Origin: Hufsiella arboris
Lineage (GTDB): Bacteria; Bacteroidota; Bacteroidia; Sphingobacteriales; Sphingobacteriaceae
Assembly (NCBI RefSeq): GCF_009834875.1
Contig: NZ_WVHT01000006.1
Coordinates: 62,001-126,000, forward strand
Direction: 5' to 3'
Length of the DNA stretch: 64,000 nt
The position numbers and the translations under genes were made by a program. Positions 18,181-27,653 of this stretch are shown here, one piece after another (the first letter of the stretch is position 1; each line of letters begins with the position of its first letter). A model generated the notes under the pieces. The model did no database searches and had not been told where the DNA came from. It saw only the letters and a list, made by a program, of their open reading frames with translations.

Positions 18181-19149
18181 CTATTTATAAAGAACGGTAC
18201 GCAGATGTTTACCTATGTAACCAATATAAATTTTGTTTTTCTTTGGGTCGGCAAAAAAATGAAATCTTAAATCGCCGGTCTTAATATGTAAATCGAAAAT
18301 TTCTTTTCCATTGCCTGGTATTGTAAACTTGCGCAACGTCCCGTATTTTTTTAAAGTTGCATCGGATTCAGAAGATATATTTAGGTTTGTTGAGCCATTA
18401 ACGCCATTAACATCAAAATTTCCCTTAGTCCAATTTTTTGCGAATTCGTTTAACGATTTTAACCTTTCTATAATTTGAAAGAGGAATTTTGAAAAACCTA
18501 ATTTTTTTATCTGATCTTCAACTTCAGGGCTAAATTCTAAATGCGGAAAAAATTCATTTCTCCTGTCCCAAAGTTCTTGACTTTTCGCCAAGTTGTCTAC
18601 TCTAAGTTTATTCCACCAATCAAGGTGAAAATCGAAGGATATGATATCAAAGAAATTTTTTGCCTCAACGTTGACTGTATCGTCTGTTCCATCACCTTTC
18701 ATGAAATAGTGACTAATTGGCACACCTGTATTACTCCAGCAATCATGTGAAATAAGGCTTATTGCAAGAGTATTGTATATGTACGCAGCTCCTAACCCAA
18801 AAATTATTTCTTCCTTACCCGCATAATTATATGCAAATTCAGACCGGGTAAATTGCTCATTAGCTATAAATTCTTCTTCCTTAAATAAAGGAAAAGTACC
18901 AATTATGACCCTAAACTTATCTTTGACATCATCATTTACAGAATTATCCCGTAGCCAATTATCAATGTTGTAATCGTCCCACAGTGGAATTTGGTAAAAA
19001 GTTTGAATAGCACCCTCATATAACCTAATTTCTGAAAACCCATGTACTGATGCATGGCTTGCAGCATTGACAAATTCAGACATAAGTGATTGAGCATTGG
19101 CTTTTGAATTAACTTTCCTTAGAGAAAGTTCGTTGAGCATGTAAATCAT
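18181..19149 (-). CDS. Unknown protein, third gene of DUF262/ATPase operon
   Basis: 322 residues, no family I can name. No signal peptide or membrane helix. The C-terminal region has a distinctive pattern (ISSESDATLKKYGTLRKFTIPGN, then LHIKTGDLRFHFFADPKKN and IYIGYIGKHL) that looks like a compact beta-rich domain. The N-terminal half contains FGLGAAYIYNTLAISL. It starts 7 bp after the ATPase stop. The position as the last gene of a DUF262-DUF3696 operon makes it a candidate effector or sensor of that system; it may correspond to one component of Menshen, which I recall as a three-gene system. Confidence 0.7.
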   Translation of the reverse strand: MIYMLNELSLRKVNSKANAQSLMSEFVNAASHASVHGFSEIRLYEGAIQTFYQIPLWDDYNIDNWLRDNSVNDDVKDKFRVIIGTFPLFKEEEFIANEQFTRSEFAYNYAGKEEIIFGLGAAYIYNTLAISLISHDCWSNTGVPISHYFMKGDGTDDTVNVEAKNFFDIISFDFHLDWWNKLRVDNLAKSQELWDRRNEFFPHLEFSPEVEDQIKKLGFSKFLFQIIERLKSLNEFAKNWTKGNFDVNGVNGSTNLNISSESDATLKKYGTLRKFTIPGNGKEIFDLHIKTGDLRFHFFADPKKNKIYIGYIGKHLRTVLYK

Positions 19150-19156
19150 TTGCTAC

Positions 19157-20275
19157 TTAAGGTTTTATTAAAACATCTAACTGTTTAGAATATTCGTCAA
19201 AAAATCCTTTAGGCTTATGACTTAATCTGCCATTAATGTCAATTGTAGGCTGGTCGATAGTGGTTATATGTTCATTGTTTTTTACATCCCTTTCAAAATA
19301 AAATATGGATACCTCCTCAAAATCAACGTCTTTATTTTTAACAGCAATTCTAATCCCGTTGAGCAAATGGTCAGAATGCGACTCGACTATTAATTGAACA
19401 CCATCATTTGCTGCTTTAGCAATTAACTCACCCATTTTGGCTTGCCCATGCGGGTGTAAATGGGATTCTGGATTTTCAATTATTATTAAATCGCCTTTTT
19501 TAGCAGAAAGTATTGCAGTTAATATCGGCAACGTATATGTAAAGCCAAACCCAACATTTACTGGGCTAAATTCAGGAGTAACATCTGATCCTGTTTCAAA
19601 TTGATAAGAAAGCTTTACAATATCGAGATCATTATAGTAGGTCGAAATAACATGAGTACCGGGCGTTATTTCGTTCATCCAAGCATCAATATTTGAAATT
19701 AAATTATTTGCTTTTGCCAAGGGATGTTTAACAGATTCAAGGGTAACAGGTTCCAGTTTATTTAATGCTATAAATAATCCAGCATTCTCTCCCTTATACC
19801 CTAAAAATCCATCCCTTTGTACTGCGGATAAATTTGCTTTATAGTTGTGTTCAGGTGCAATCCTTTCTGCTCTTAAATATTTGAAGTTATTTGTGAGCAA
19901 AGCCATGTTATCCCCTCTATGATCTAACATGATTTTTTCATTAATACCTGGTAATATATCTGTTTCTGCTATATATTTATAAGAGACATTGATCATATTT
20001 TCATAATCAATATCAACTTCAAATTTTATATAATCATCCGTTGCATTAACGCAATATGCATCTTTTCCCTTACCTATATCAATAAGATTACCTTTCAAAC
20101 GTAAGCCTCCTAATAAAGTAATCCCTTCAATTTCAGACTGTCTTAGTAATAAAAGTGATTGCAGGAAAGAAGATTTACCCATTCCGTTTAAGCCGGTAAA
20201 GAGATTTAAAGCTGTTAAATTAATTTCAGCTTCTTTAAAAGCTTTGAAATTTTGCATTAATACTCTTGTGATCAT
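19157..20275 (-). CDS. AAA-family ATPase with DUF3696-like C-terminus
   Basis: 372-residue SMC-like ATPase. Walker A is GLNGMGKS at residues 28-35, Walker B is DLIIIENPESHLHP, and the following VESHSDHLLNGIR is the typical sensor/H-loop region. The last ~50 residues (INGRLSHKPKGFFDEYSKQLDVLI) match the DUF3696 tail. The start codon overlaps the DUF262 stop by one base (TAATG). It is likely the energy-using component of a three-gene defence operon. Confidence 0.85.
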   Translation of the reverse strand: MITRVLMQNFKAFKEAEINLTALNLFTGLNGMGKSSFLQSLLLLRQSEIEGITLLGGLRLKGNLIDIGKGKDAYCVNATDDYIKFEVDIDYENMINVSYKYIAETDILPGINEKIMLDHRGDNMALLTNNFKYLRAERIAPEHNYKANLSAVQRDGFLGYKGENAGLFIALNKLEPVTLESVKHPLAKANNLISNIDAWMNEITPGTHVISTYYNDLDIVKLSYQFETGSDVTPEFSPVNVGFGFTYTLPILTAILSAKKGDLIIIENPESHLHPHGQAKMGELIAKAANDGVQLIVESHSDHLLNGIRIAVKNKDVDFEEVSIFYFERDVKNNEHITTIDQPTIDINGRLSHKPKGFFDEYSKQLDVLIKP

Positions 20276-21426
20276 TAGATGTAATTATTAATAAGTTCCT
20301 TTATTTTTTCAAAACGCATTTGTACTGATGAATAACCCGATGTGGAAGTTGAAACAACACGAGAGAAATCTGGATTTGCTATCAGTGCGATATATTTAGA
20401 GGTTAATTTTTCTTTATTTTTTATCAATTTTTTTTGTTGGCTATCGTTTAGTTTGTAGACCTCCGATACCCAAACTTCAAATAAGGCACTATTTAATTTC
20501 AAGTTACTTTTTTTGTCTATTGACCTACTGAATACATCGCGACCAAATAATTCATATTGAACTTTAATTGCCTTTATAATGCCATTTCTAATATCTAATA
20601 GTTCTGCGTCTGTTTTCCCATCAAGCGCTTCTAATGCCTTATCCAAAAATCCCGATAAAGGTGTTTTGTATTTTTGATAACTATCATTAATAAAGGCAAT
20701 TGCTCTCAAATACAATTCTCGATCCTCCATTCTCCGATCCTGAATTTTCAACAATCCTCTTAATTCTTGATCTTCGGAAAGATTTTTTAAAAAAATTGAC
20801 GGTTTGCCTTGATTTAGAGCGTTTCTTATTTCCATTGGATTTAAACCCAAACCGCCTGTATTGATTCTTCTGAAAATATTATATTTAACTTGTTTCGGTG
20901 TTCCAGGTTGAATTAAATATGTTGTAATAGTAGTTTCCAGTATTCTTCTCTGCATCGCGCGGTTTAAGTCCTTATAGGTAATTCCTTTAGCGTTATAATC
21001 AGTTAAAATATCTAAACCAACTAATTCGAGTGGCTTGTAATTGTCATCGTTCAGTTCGCTATTAATTACAAAGTTTTTTATCGTCCAAATTCTTTGCAAT
21101 CCGTCAACCACCAACCATTTATTATCATCTTCCGCATCAAAATAAAATGCTGGCAATGGAAAACGCAGCAAAATGGATTCAATAAGTCTACTTTGAGCAT
21201 CTGCTTTCCAAAGATTACCCTTTCTTTGAAATTCTGTGTTCAAATCAATTTCATCAAATCGTAGCCGTTGAACTAAATGGTCTATGGTTTTAGGCTCAAC
21301 TATGATTTTTATATCTTTGGGATCAAACGGGCTAACGATATCATCAACATCCTCTATACTATCTTCATCGGTCGCCTCAATTTCGATTAACTCTTTATTT
21401 TCTTCTTGTAATTCTTCTTGAGACAT
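20275..21426 (-). CDS. DUF262 (GmrSD N-terminal/ParB-like) protein
   Basis: 383 residues. An acidic N-terminal 40 residues precede the DUF262 core: SRLIESILLRFPLPAFYFD, then WLVVDGLQRIWTI with the DGxQR-type active motif, then FRRINTGGLGLNPMEIRNAL. DUF262 is the NTP-hydrolysing/nuclease-linked domain of GmrS and many phage-defence proteins. No DUF1524 HNH domain is fused, so any cleavage would depend on partners. It is the first gene of a tightly packed operon with the DUF3696 ATPase and the 322-residue protein. Confidence 0.88.
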   Translation of the reverse strand: MSQEELQEENKELIEIEATDEDSIEDVDDIVSPFDPKDIKIIVEPKTIDHLVQRLRFDEIDLNTEFQRKGNLWKADAQSRLIESILLRFPLPAFYFDAEDDNKWLVVDGLQRIWTIKNFVINSELNDDNYKPLELVGLDILTDYNAKGITYKDLNRAMQRRILETTITTYLIQPGTPKQVKYNIFRRINTGGLGLNPMEIRNALNQGKPSIFLKNLSEDQELRGLLKIQDRRMEDRELYLRAIAFINDSYQKYKTPLSGFLDKALEALDGKTDAELLDIRNGIIKAIKVQYELFGRDVFSRSIDKKSNLKLNSALFEVWVSEVYKLNDSQQKKLIKNKEKLTSKYIALIANPDFSRVVSTSTSGYSSVQMRFEKIKELINNYI

Positions 21427-21754
21427 TTCTTAAATTTAAACTTTTCAAAAATCGCTAAAATAATTGGTTTGCTATTTAGTAAATATCGCTATACTTTGCG
21501 TTATAATTCAAATCACGTTAATAATAACACGAACAGTAAAGTAACCGAGGAAGTTAATAAATTATCACAAAAGCAACAGTCGCCCAAATAATCGATACTG
21601 CCAACCCATTGCGGTGAGTAAATGCTAATTTAAAATATGATTACAAATAGAAAATTCCTTTTATTTTAGCCAGTAAATCTTTTAGTTCCCATCATTTCAA
21701 TATCAAAATAACGCCACTCCGTAATATTACTAATTTTGTTAGTATATTTGAATT
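21427..21754. promoter_or_regulatory. Divergent intergenic region between defence block and SRAP genes
   Basis: 328 AT-rich bases between two divergent transcription units. TATATTTG at 21743-21750 fits the Bacteroidota -7 box TAnnTTTG for the plus-strand 100-residue gene, but it lies only 4 bp before that ATG, which would imply a leaderless message. No matching -33 TTG element is obvious. Confidence 0.4.
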
Positions 21755-22057
21755 ATGAATGATCCAAAGACATTTGACGTGGAGTTAAACGGACAGTTAG
21801 TCCGGGTGAGCGGCCACACGATCAAGTCGGCTCGGGTTTACCATATTGTCTATCCCAATTCCAAACCGCCTTTAAATATTACCATAGCTGAAGATACTGA
21901 TGGGGTAAAATTTTGGACATCCCTTCCCGAAGGACGTCAAGAAGAAGCAGAATTTGCAGGCAAGATTATTGCTATGTATATTCGTGAATACAGGAGGAAC
22001 CAAGTATGTGTTACTACAACGGACAAAAAGTTACCCGCTCGGAATTTATTCGATTAA
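21755..22057 (+). CDS. Small hypothetical protein upstream of SRAP peptidase
   Basis: 100 residues, unknown family. It overlaps the SRAP gene by 52 bp in another frame, and an AGGAGG site for the SRAP gene lies inside its 3' end, so the pair is coupled. It shares a loose pattern with the small protein upstream of ImuA: a short FDVELNGQLV-like N-terminus and an IREY helix near the C-terminus. Both sit beside SOS-type genes, so a common regulatory or accessory role is conceivable. Confidence 0.6.
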   Translation: MNDPKTFDVELNGQLVRVSGHTIKSARVYHIVYPNSKPPLNITIAEDTDGVKFWTSLPEGRQEEAEFAGKIIAMYIREYRRNQVCVTTTDKKLPARNLFD

Positions 22058-22941
22058 AAGGCATAGAAAAAGCGATTAGGAATTATAACTTTCTAAATGT
22101 TGGCGTTCATAACGGCTTTAACTACGCCCCCTGTGCGATATTAATTCCGTCTGAAGATGGACGAAGCTTTGAGATTGTGCAGGCCGAATGGGGTTATGTG
22201 CCGGGTTTTGTAAAAACCCGCTCTGAAGCCAACATTTTCCGCGCCAAATACACTACCCTTAATTTTAAATCAGAAAATCTTTTTTTGAAAGAGGACGGCA
22301 AACGGTCTATGTGGTCATCCGCAGCTAAGAATCGTCGTTGCCTGGTGTTATCTACTGGCATTGTCGAAAGCCGACATGTACCGAAGATTGGCAAAAAAGG
22401 ACAGGAGTTAAAAGAGACGATCAAATATCCATATTATGTAACGGTAAAGAACCAGGAGTATTTTTTTATGCCAGGTTTATATAACGAATGGTTAGACCCG
22501 GAAACGAGCCAGTTTGTAAATACCGTCGCTATTGGAATTACAGAGGCCAATGCCCTTATGCGCCAAGTTCATAATACTAAATTGCGCATGCCGACGATAT
22601 TAACGGAAGACCTGGCGTATGAATGGTTACTCAAAAAGCCGGACGAGGAACGATTGAGCACCATTGCCCGCACACAAATACCGTCACGCTTATTAGAGTT
22701 TTGTACGATTGATCCAGATTATCGCACCGCTAAAGAAGCGACGCCGCGTGACTTTCAGGAATTAGCGCCGATAGACACGGCTTACCTTGACTTTGCTGAG
22801 GAACTAAAGTTTAATCATTGGCCCGACGATCTTGAGCCTGTACTGGCTGGTGCCGAGCGGCCATCAGGTACAGTAGTCGAAAGTACCGTCAGAACTTATT
22901 ATCCGCCAGGTATGAATCCCCAAGGCGACCTGTTCAACTAA
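22006..22941 (+). CDS. SOS response-associated peptidase (SRAP/HMCES/YedK family)
   Basis: 311 residues, starting MCYYNG so that Cys2 becomes N-terminal after Met removal. In this family Cys2 forms a thiazolidine cross-link with abasic sites in single-stranded DNA. Other landmarks are EANIFRAKY (the substituted NARxE region), GIVESRH, FFMPGLYNEW and VHNTKLRMPTIL with the conserved His. The start is fixed by AGGAGG 8 bp upstream. It is longer than YedK, with an extra C-terminal ~60 residues. It converges on dnaE2 with 3 bp between stops and likely protects ssDNA during mutagenic repair or conjugation. Confidence 0.93.
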   Translation: MCYYNGQKVTRSEFIRLKGIEKAIRNYNFLNVGVHNGFNYAPCAILIPSEDGRSFEIVQAEWGYVPGFVKTRSEANIFRAKYTTLNFKSENLFLKEDGKRSMWSSAAKNRRCLVLSTGIVESRHVPKIGKKGQELKETIKYPYYVTVKNQEYFFMPGLYNEWLDPETSQFVNTVAIGITEANALMRQVHNTKLRMPTILTEDLAYEWLLKKPDEERLSTIARTQIPSRLLEFCTIDPDYRTAKEATPRDFQELAPIDTAYLDFAEELKFNHWPDDLEPVLAGAERPSGTVVESTVRTYYPPGMNPQGDLFN

Positions 22942-22944
22942 TGT

Positions 22945-25900
22945 TTATTTAAAATTCCTGCCTTTGTGCAGGTAGTTGGCCGATTCGGTATCGAGAGACT
23001 TTAACGGTTTTTCCATCGGAATAAATGGGGAGGCTTTTTCATCAGCTCGTGACAACGTCAAAACGGGTTGTTTCTCGTTACGGATTGCGGTTAGATCACC
23101 CAAAAGTTTTGTGATATCGAAAACGCGGCGCACAATGATGTGCGTAACTTCAGTACGTTCTACCACTCCTTCAACCATCAGTAACCGTGCATGTAAAATT
23201 TCTTTGCGGTATTTATCGAACAGTTTTGGAAAAACAACCAGGTTGGTTGTGCCAGTTTCATCTTCCAATGTTATAAAGCAAACTCCTTTAGCTGTCCCTG
23301 GGCGCTGGCGGATCAAAATTAAGCCTGCGGTTTTAATGACCGTTTTATTTTCAGTGGTATTTGCTTCTTTAGCTGTTTTGATATGCAACAACTCAAGCGT
23401 ATGCCGAATAAAGCTGAGTGGATGGCCTTTGATAGAAAGCCCGGTTGTTGTATAGTCTTGCACGACGTGTTCGGACAAGCGTAGTTCAGGCAGGCTCACT
23501 TCCGGCTCGTGAACGCTTTCTGATGGTTGGCCTTGCATCAATTGCACGGGACGGTCATGTAGTGCAGATACCTCCCAAAGCGCGCGTCTGCGGTCAAGTC
23601 CCATAGAACGGAAAGCATCGGCATTGGCGAGTTTTTCCATCGTGGCTACGCTGACTCCGGCATCACAAAGTTGATGAGGAGCCGTATAGGGTTTAGTTCT
23701 GCCCGCCACCAGCTTTTCCATTTCCTCTTTTCGAATGCCATCAATTTCCCTTAACCCTAATCGATGTGCAAAATATTCACCTTGCTTGGCTTCAAGCGTA
23801 TTGTCCCATTGTGAAAGATTAACATCAATAGGCAGCATCTTAACACCATGCTCACGGGCATTCCTAACGATCTGCGCAGGTTGGTAAAAGCCCATGGGCT
23901 GACTATTAAGTAAAGCAGCGCAGAATACTTCGGGGTAATAAAATTTAAGCCAGCATGAAACGTAAACAAGCAAAGCAAAACTGGCGGCGTGGCTCTCAGG
24001 AAAACCATAACTCCCAAATCCCTCCAACTGTTTGAAGATACGGCGGGCATATTCTTCAGTATAACCTCGCGAGGTCATTCCAGTGATCAACTTATGCTCA
24101 AACTTACTGACCAAACCGTTGAATTTGAAGGTCGCCATAGTACGGCGCAGCAGATCAGCTTCTCCTGGTGTGAAACCTGCAGCTACGATGGCCAGTTCCA
24201 TCGCCTGTTCCTGGAACAACGGTACGCCGAGTGTGCGCTCCAATATAGATTTAATTTCTTCCGAAGGATAATCTACAGCTTCTTCACCATTCCGTCGCCT
24301 GATATAGGGATGCACCATATCGCCTTGTATCGGGCCTGGCCTTACAATCGCCACTTCGATCACCAGGTCATAAAAGCAGGTAGGCTTCATTCGCGGCAGC
24401 ATAGACATTTGGGCACGGCTCTCGATCTGAAACACGCCAACGGTATCTGCGGCAGTGATCATTTCATAAACTTTGGGATCATCCTGTTGGATATTGGCTA
24501 AAGTGAGTGTAATACCGTAATGGTTTTGCACCAAATCAAAAGCCTTACGAATACAGGTCAGCATTCCCAAAGACAAAATATCTACTTTCATAAAACCGAG
24601 GGCGTCTATGTCGTCCTTATTCCATTCGATATTCGTGCGGTTCTCCATGCGGGCATGGAAGATCGGGCACAGGTCGCTTAGCTTGCCATCAGTAATGACA
24701 AAGCCCCCCGTATGCTGGCCAAGCTGACGTGGAAAACCGATTAGCAAAGAGGTAAGTTCTATCACTTTCAACAAATGAGGGTCTTTGTGATTAAGCCCCA
24801 AAGCGCCGACTTGCGCCGCCGTAATTTCCTCATCGGACAGATCGCCGTAAGCATCCGATAGCTGCTTGATCACATCTACCGAAAGTCCCATGGCGCGTCC
24901 AACATCATTTACCGCACCTTTGTAATGGAGCATGAATACGGTTGGCAGGATAGCTGCACGGTCACGGCCAAAGCGATTGTAGACATACTGCATTACTTCT
25001 TCCCGCCGTTCATGCTCAAAGTCTACATCAATGTCAGGCGGTTCGTTACGCTCTTTGGAAAGGAAACGGGCGAAGAGCAAATTAGATTTATCAGGTGCGA
25101 CCGAAGTAATACCGAGTACAAAACAAACTGCGGAATTAGCGGCAGATCCCCGGCCCTGACAAAGGATACGCTGGTTTCTGGCCCAGGTCACATAGTCTTC
25201 TACAGTAAGGAAATAATCTGGAACATCCAATTCTGCAATGATCTCCAATTCATCTTCAATAGCTTTTTTGACTTTTGACGGTATGTTGTTATTATAAAAG
25301 CTATTCGCACCTTTCCAGGCGAGGTATTCCAATTGCTGCTGAGGTGTACGCCCGTCAGTGGTCAGTTCACTGGGATATTTGTATTTTAGTGATTTCAGGT
25401 CGAACCGGCAGGCATCGGCAATAGTTCGGGCATTAATGATCGCTTCCGGATAATTGCGGAATAAGCGCTCCATCTCAGCTTTTTCTTTAAGATGCCTTTC
25501 GGCATTTTGATGCAGTTTATAACCAGCATTAAAAATGGTGCATTTTTCCCGAATACAAGTCACAACGTCTTGCAGTTCCCTTCTGTTAGGGTGATGATAA
25601 TGAACGTCATTAGTGGCGACCAATGGGATATTTAATTCAGCTAACAGGAAAAGGCGCTTGGCATCATCGCCAGTATAATACTTGGTTGCAGCGAGATAAA
25701 GGTTGCGCAGGTTTTGCTTGTAATCTCTTACATGGTGCGTAAATACAAGTTCAAATTCAAAATCTTGGGTGATCTTGTCGGGTGGTATAATTATAAAATA
25801 AGACCCTTCGGAATGCTGGTAAACATCCCTTTTAGAAATATAACATTTTTCTTTTTCAGCACGTAAATTGCCCAATGTAAGCAAAGCGGAAAGCCGGGCA

Positions 25901-26154
25901 TAGGATTCTTTGTCCGTTGGATAGGCCAGCAAGCTTGGGCCATCGAGCAGGTCAAGGCGAACACCGGGAATCAGCCGGATATTGCGGTCTTTAGCAACTT
26001 GGTAAGCACGGACAACACCTGCAAAAGTGTTACGATCACTGATGCCAATCGCATCATACCCCAAATCGGCCGCCTGGTCGACGAGTTCTTCCGGGTGACT
26101 GCCGCCGCGCCGAAAGCTGAAATTGCTGGTCACCTGTAATTCGACGTAACTCAT
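22945..26154 (-). CDS. dnaE2: Error-prone DNA polymerase III alpha subunit DnaE2 (ImuC)
   Basis: 1069 residues, normal for DnaE2. It has an N-terminal PHP domain (VELQVTSNFSFRRGGSHPEE, GISDRNTFAGV), the polymerase palm with PPDIDVDFEHERREEV, the fingers/thumb and helix-hairpin-helix region, and a C-terminal OB fold (GLILIRQRPGTAKGVCFITL). It performs translesion synthesis together with ImuA and ImuB. Start overlaps imuB stop by 4 bp. Carriage on a conjugative element suggests a transferable SOS mutasome. Confidence 0.96.
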   Translation of the reverse strand: MSYVELQVTSNFSFRRGGSHPEELVDQAADLGYDAIGISDRNTFAGVVRAYQVAKDRNIRLIPGVRLDLLDGPSLLAYPTDKESYARLSALLTLGNLRAEKEKCYISKRDVYQHSEGSYFIIIPPDKITQDFEFELVFTHHVRDYKQNLRNLYLAATKYYTGDDAKRLFLLAELNIPLVATNDVHYHHPNRRELQDVVTCIREKCTIFNAGYKLHQNAERHLKEKAEMERLFRNYPEAIINARTIADACRFDLKSLKYKYPSELTTDGRTPQQQLEYLAWKGANSFYNNNIPSKVKKAIEDELEIIAELDVPDYFLTVEDYVTWARNQRILCQGRGSAANSAVCFVLGITSVAPDKSNLLFARFLSKERNEPPDIDVDFEHERREEVMQYVYNRFGRDRAAILPTVFMLHYKGAVNDVGRAMGLSVDVIKQLSDAYGDLSDEEITAAQVGALGLNHKDPHLLKVIELTSLLIGFPRQLGQHTGGFVITDGKLSDLCPIFHARMENRTNIEWNKDDIDALGFMKVDILSLGMLTCIRKAFDLVQNHYGITLTLANIQQDDPKVYEMITAADTVGVFQIESRAQMSMLPRMKPTCFYDLVIEVAIVRPGPIQGDMVHPYIRRRNGEEAVDYPSEEIKSILERTLGVPLFQEQAMELAIVAAGFTPGEADLLRRTMATFKFNGLVSKFEHKLITGMTSRGYTEEYARRIFKQLEGFGSYGFPESHAASFALLVYVSCWLKFYYPEVFCAALLNSQPMGFYQPAQIVRNAREHGVKMLPIDVNLSQWDNTLEAKQGEYFAHRLGLREIDGIRKEEMEKLVAGRTKPYTAPHQLCDAGVSVATMEKLANADAFRSMGLDRRRALWEVSALHDRPVQLMQGQPSESVHEPEVSLPELRLSEHVVQDYTTTGLSIKGHPLSFIRHTLELLHIKTAKEANTTENKTVIKTAGLILIRQRPGTAKGVCFITLEDETGTTNLVVFPKLFDKYRKEILHARLLMVEGVVERTEVTHIIVRRVFDITKLLGDLTAIRNEKQPVLTLSRADEKASPFIPMEKPLKSLDTESANYLHKGRNFK

Positions 26155-27653
26155 GCGAAAAAGCCATGTAGATACCAGTGTTGATTGTTTTCTGCATTAT
26201 AGTGGCCTGAGCGAAAAAGCCAATAACGACGCCCTGCTTCATCTTCGGCGATATAGTAGTCCCGGTGTTCGCCCGGTTCGAGCCACCATTCACGTTCGAT
26301 GCGCTCAGGGCCGTCGGCACCTACGATGATATGCTGTTCACCTTTCCAGATAAATAGCTTGGGTGGGTAATCCGGTGTTAGCGCCATCGCTTCAATACGT
26401 TCCGGATGATCCAGTATTTGCATAGGCCGTGGCTTATCTGTGCGCCAATCACTTTCGGGTTTCTTTTTTAAATTGCAGTTTGGTTCCGGTGTACGTTCAG
26501 GCCAATAATGTTCCGCAGGCAGGTAACGATTAATATGAGCTGTGCCGATCCGACCTGCTACCCGGTCAAGCAGTTCGGCTACTTCTTCACTATCCGCGCC
26601 GCCTCCGGCTGACCAAATTTCACTTTGCTTATCGTTGATAGGTTCCGTCTTCAGTGCATCCAACACAAATAATTCAATGCCAAGTCCCGGCGCGATGGTT
26701 TCCAGCTTAATAAAAAATAATTTGAATAAGTGCTGTGTTCGGTTACTGGGATGATTCGTGCCTATGCTAATGTTCCCGTTCTTGCCGTCTACCCGGTACC
26801 AGGTTAATATAGCGGATCGGACACCGAGACCTTCGCCATAAAGTCTTTTACAAAGCCTTTCAAGCAGATCATTCAAACCAATTTCTATAGCCGTTCGGGT
26901 GCGGACGGGTTCCAGGCAATCGAGGCGTACGCTGTATGGCACTGGCTCTTTAAGCGGAAATAAATATTCTACCTCCTGACCGAGTGCTTGTTGCAGCCGC
27001 AGTACCATATCTTTACCAAAGCGCCTGCGCAGGACGGCGTTTGGCATGTAAATAAAACTACTGATCTGATGCAAGCCCAAATTCCGCAGTTTCAACAATT
27101 GATTCATAGGCAAACGGAGCGCTGAAGGTGGTAAAGGCATTAGGGCATTCCGGTGTTCTCCCTTTGGTACGATGAGGCCGGTGGTCGCACAGCGGGCAAC
27201 GCCCCAGGCGGTTCCGATGGTATCGGCAATCGCCGGGCGAATGTCATAGCCAATTGCTTTTAAACGCGAAACAATCTCTTGCAAAAAAGCTTTTTCCCCG
27301 CCTTTCAAATGTGTGCAGCCGGTCACATCCAGTAATAAACCGTCAGGCGGATCAAGCTGTACGAGTGGCGTATATCGCAGGCACCATTCCGCGAGGCCGG
27401 TCAGTAATTTCAGGTTGCGGCCCGGTTTACCGTCGAAAACATGGAGATCCGGCGCAATCACCCGTGCATCGGCAACGGTCATACCTTCCGTTACTCCATA
27501 CTTACGGGCTTCATCCGTCAGCGCGGTAATGAGCATACGTCCATGGTCGGGTTCGGCGAAGACATAGGCTTTCCCTTTCAGCCCGGTCTGGCGGATTGCC
27601 TTCCAGTCTGTGAGTAAATGCCGGAACCATATGGACGCAAAACGCTTAGGCAT
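26151..27653 (-). CDS. imuB: ImuB-type Y-family polymerase-like protein
   Basis: 500 residues with the Y-family fold: FASIWFRHLLTDW at the N-terminus, then EARKYGVTEGMTVADARVIAPDL and the little-finger region. The catalytic acidic residues of active Y polymerases are not at the expected N-terminal position (IWFRHL), as is typical of ImuB, which acts as a hub linking ImuA and DnaE2 to the sliding clamp. It overlaps imuA by 8 bp and dnaE2 by 4 bp. Confidence 0.92.
   Translation of the reverse strand: MPKRFASIWFRHLLTDWKAIRQTGLKGKAYVFAEPDHGRMLITALTDEARKYGVTEGMTVADARVIAPDLHVFDGKPGRNLKLLTGLAEWCLRYTPLVQLDPPDGLLLDVTGCTHLKGGEKAFLQEIVSRLKAIGYDIRPAIADTIGTAWGVARCATTGLIVPKGEHRNALMPLPPSALRLPMNQLLKLRNLGLHQISSFIYMPNAVLRRRFGKDMVLRLQQALGQEVEYLFPLKEPVPYSVRLDCLEPVRTRTAIEIGLNDLLERLCKRLYGEGLGVRSAILTWYRVDGKNGNISIGTNHPSNRTQHLFKLFFIKLETIAPGLGIELFVLDALKTEPINDKQSEIWSAGGGADSEEVAELLDRVAGRIGTAHINRYLPAEHYWPERTPEPNCNLKKKPESDWRTDKPRPMQILDHPERIEAMALTPDYPPKLFIWKGEQHIIVGADGPERIEREWWLEPGEHRDYYIAEDEAGRRYWLFRSGHYNAENNQHWYLHGFFA

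Noticed and set aside
18021-18284. GTG-initiated 87-codon plus-strand frame with a hydrophobic start
   Set aside because: It runs antisense into the 3' end of the 322-residue gene, has no ATG of its own and resembles no known small membrane protein.
22976-25278. Long plus-strand frames antisense to dnaE2 (up to 170 codons)
   Set aside because: Shadows of a strongly conserved polymerase reading frame; no family features.
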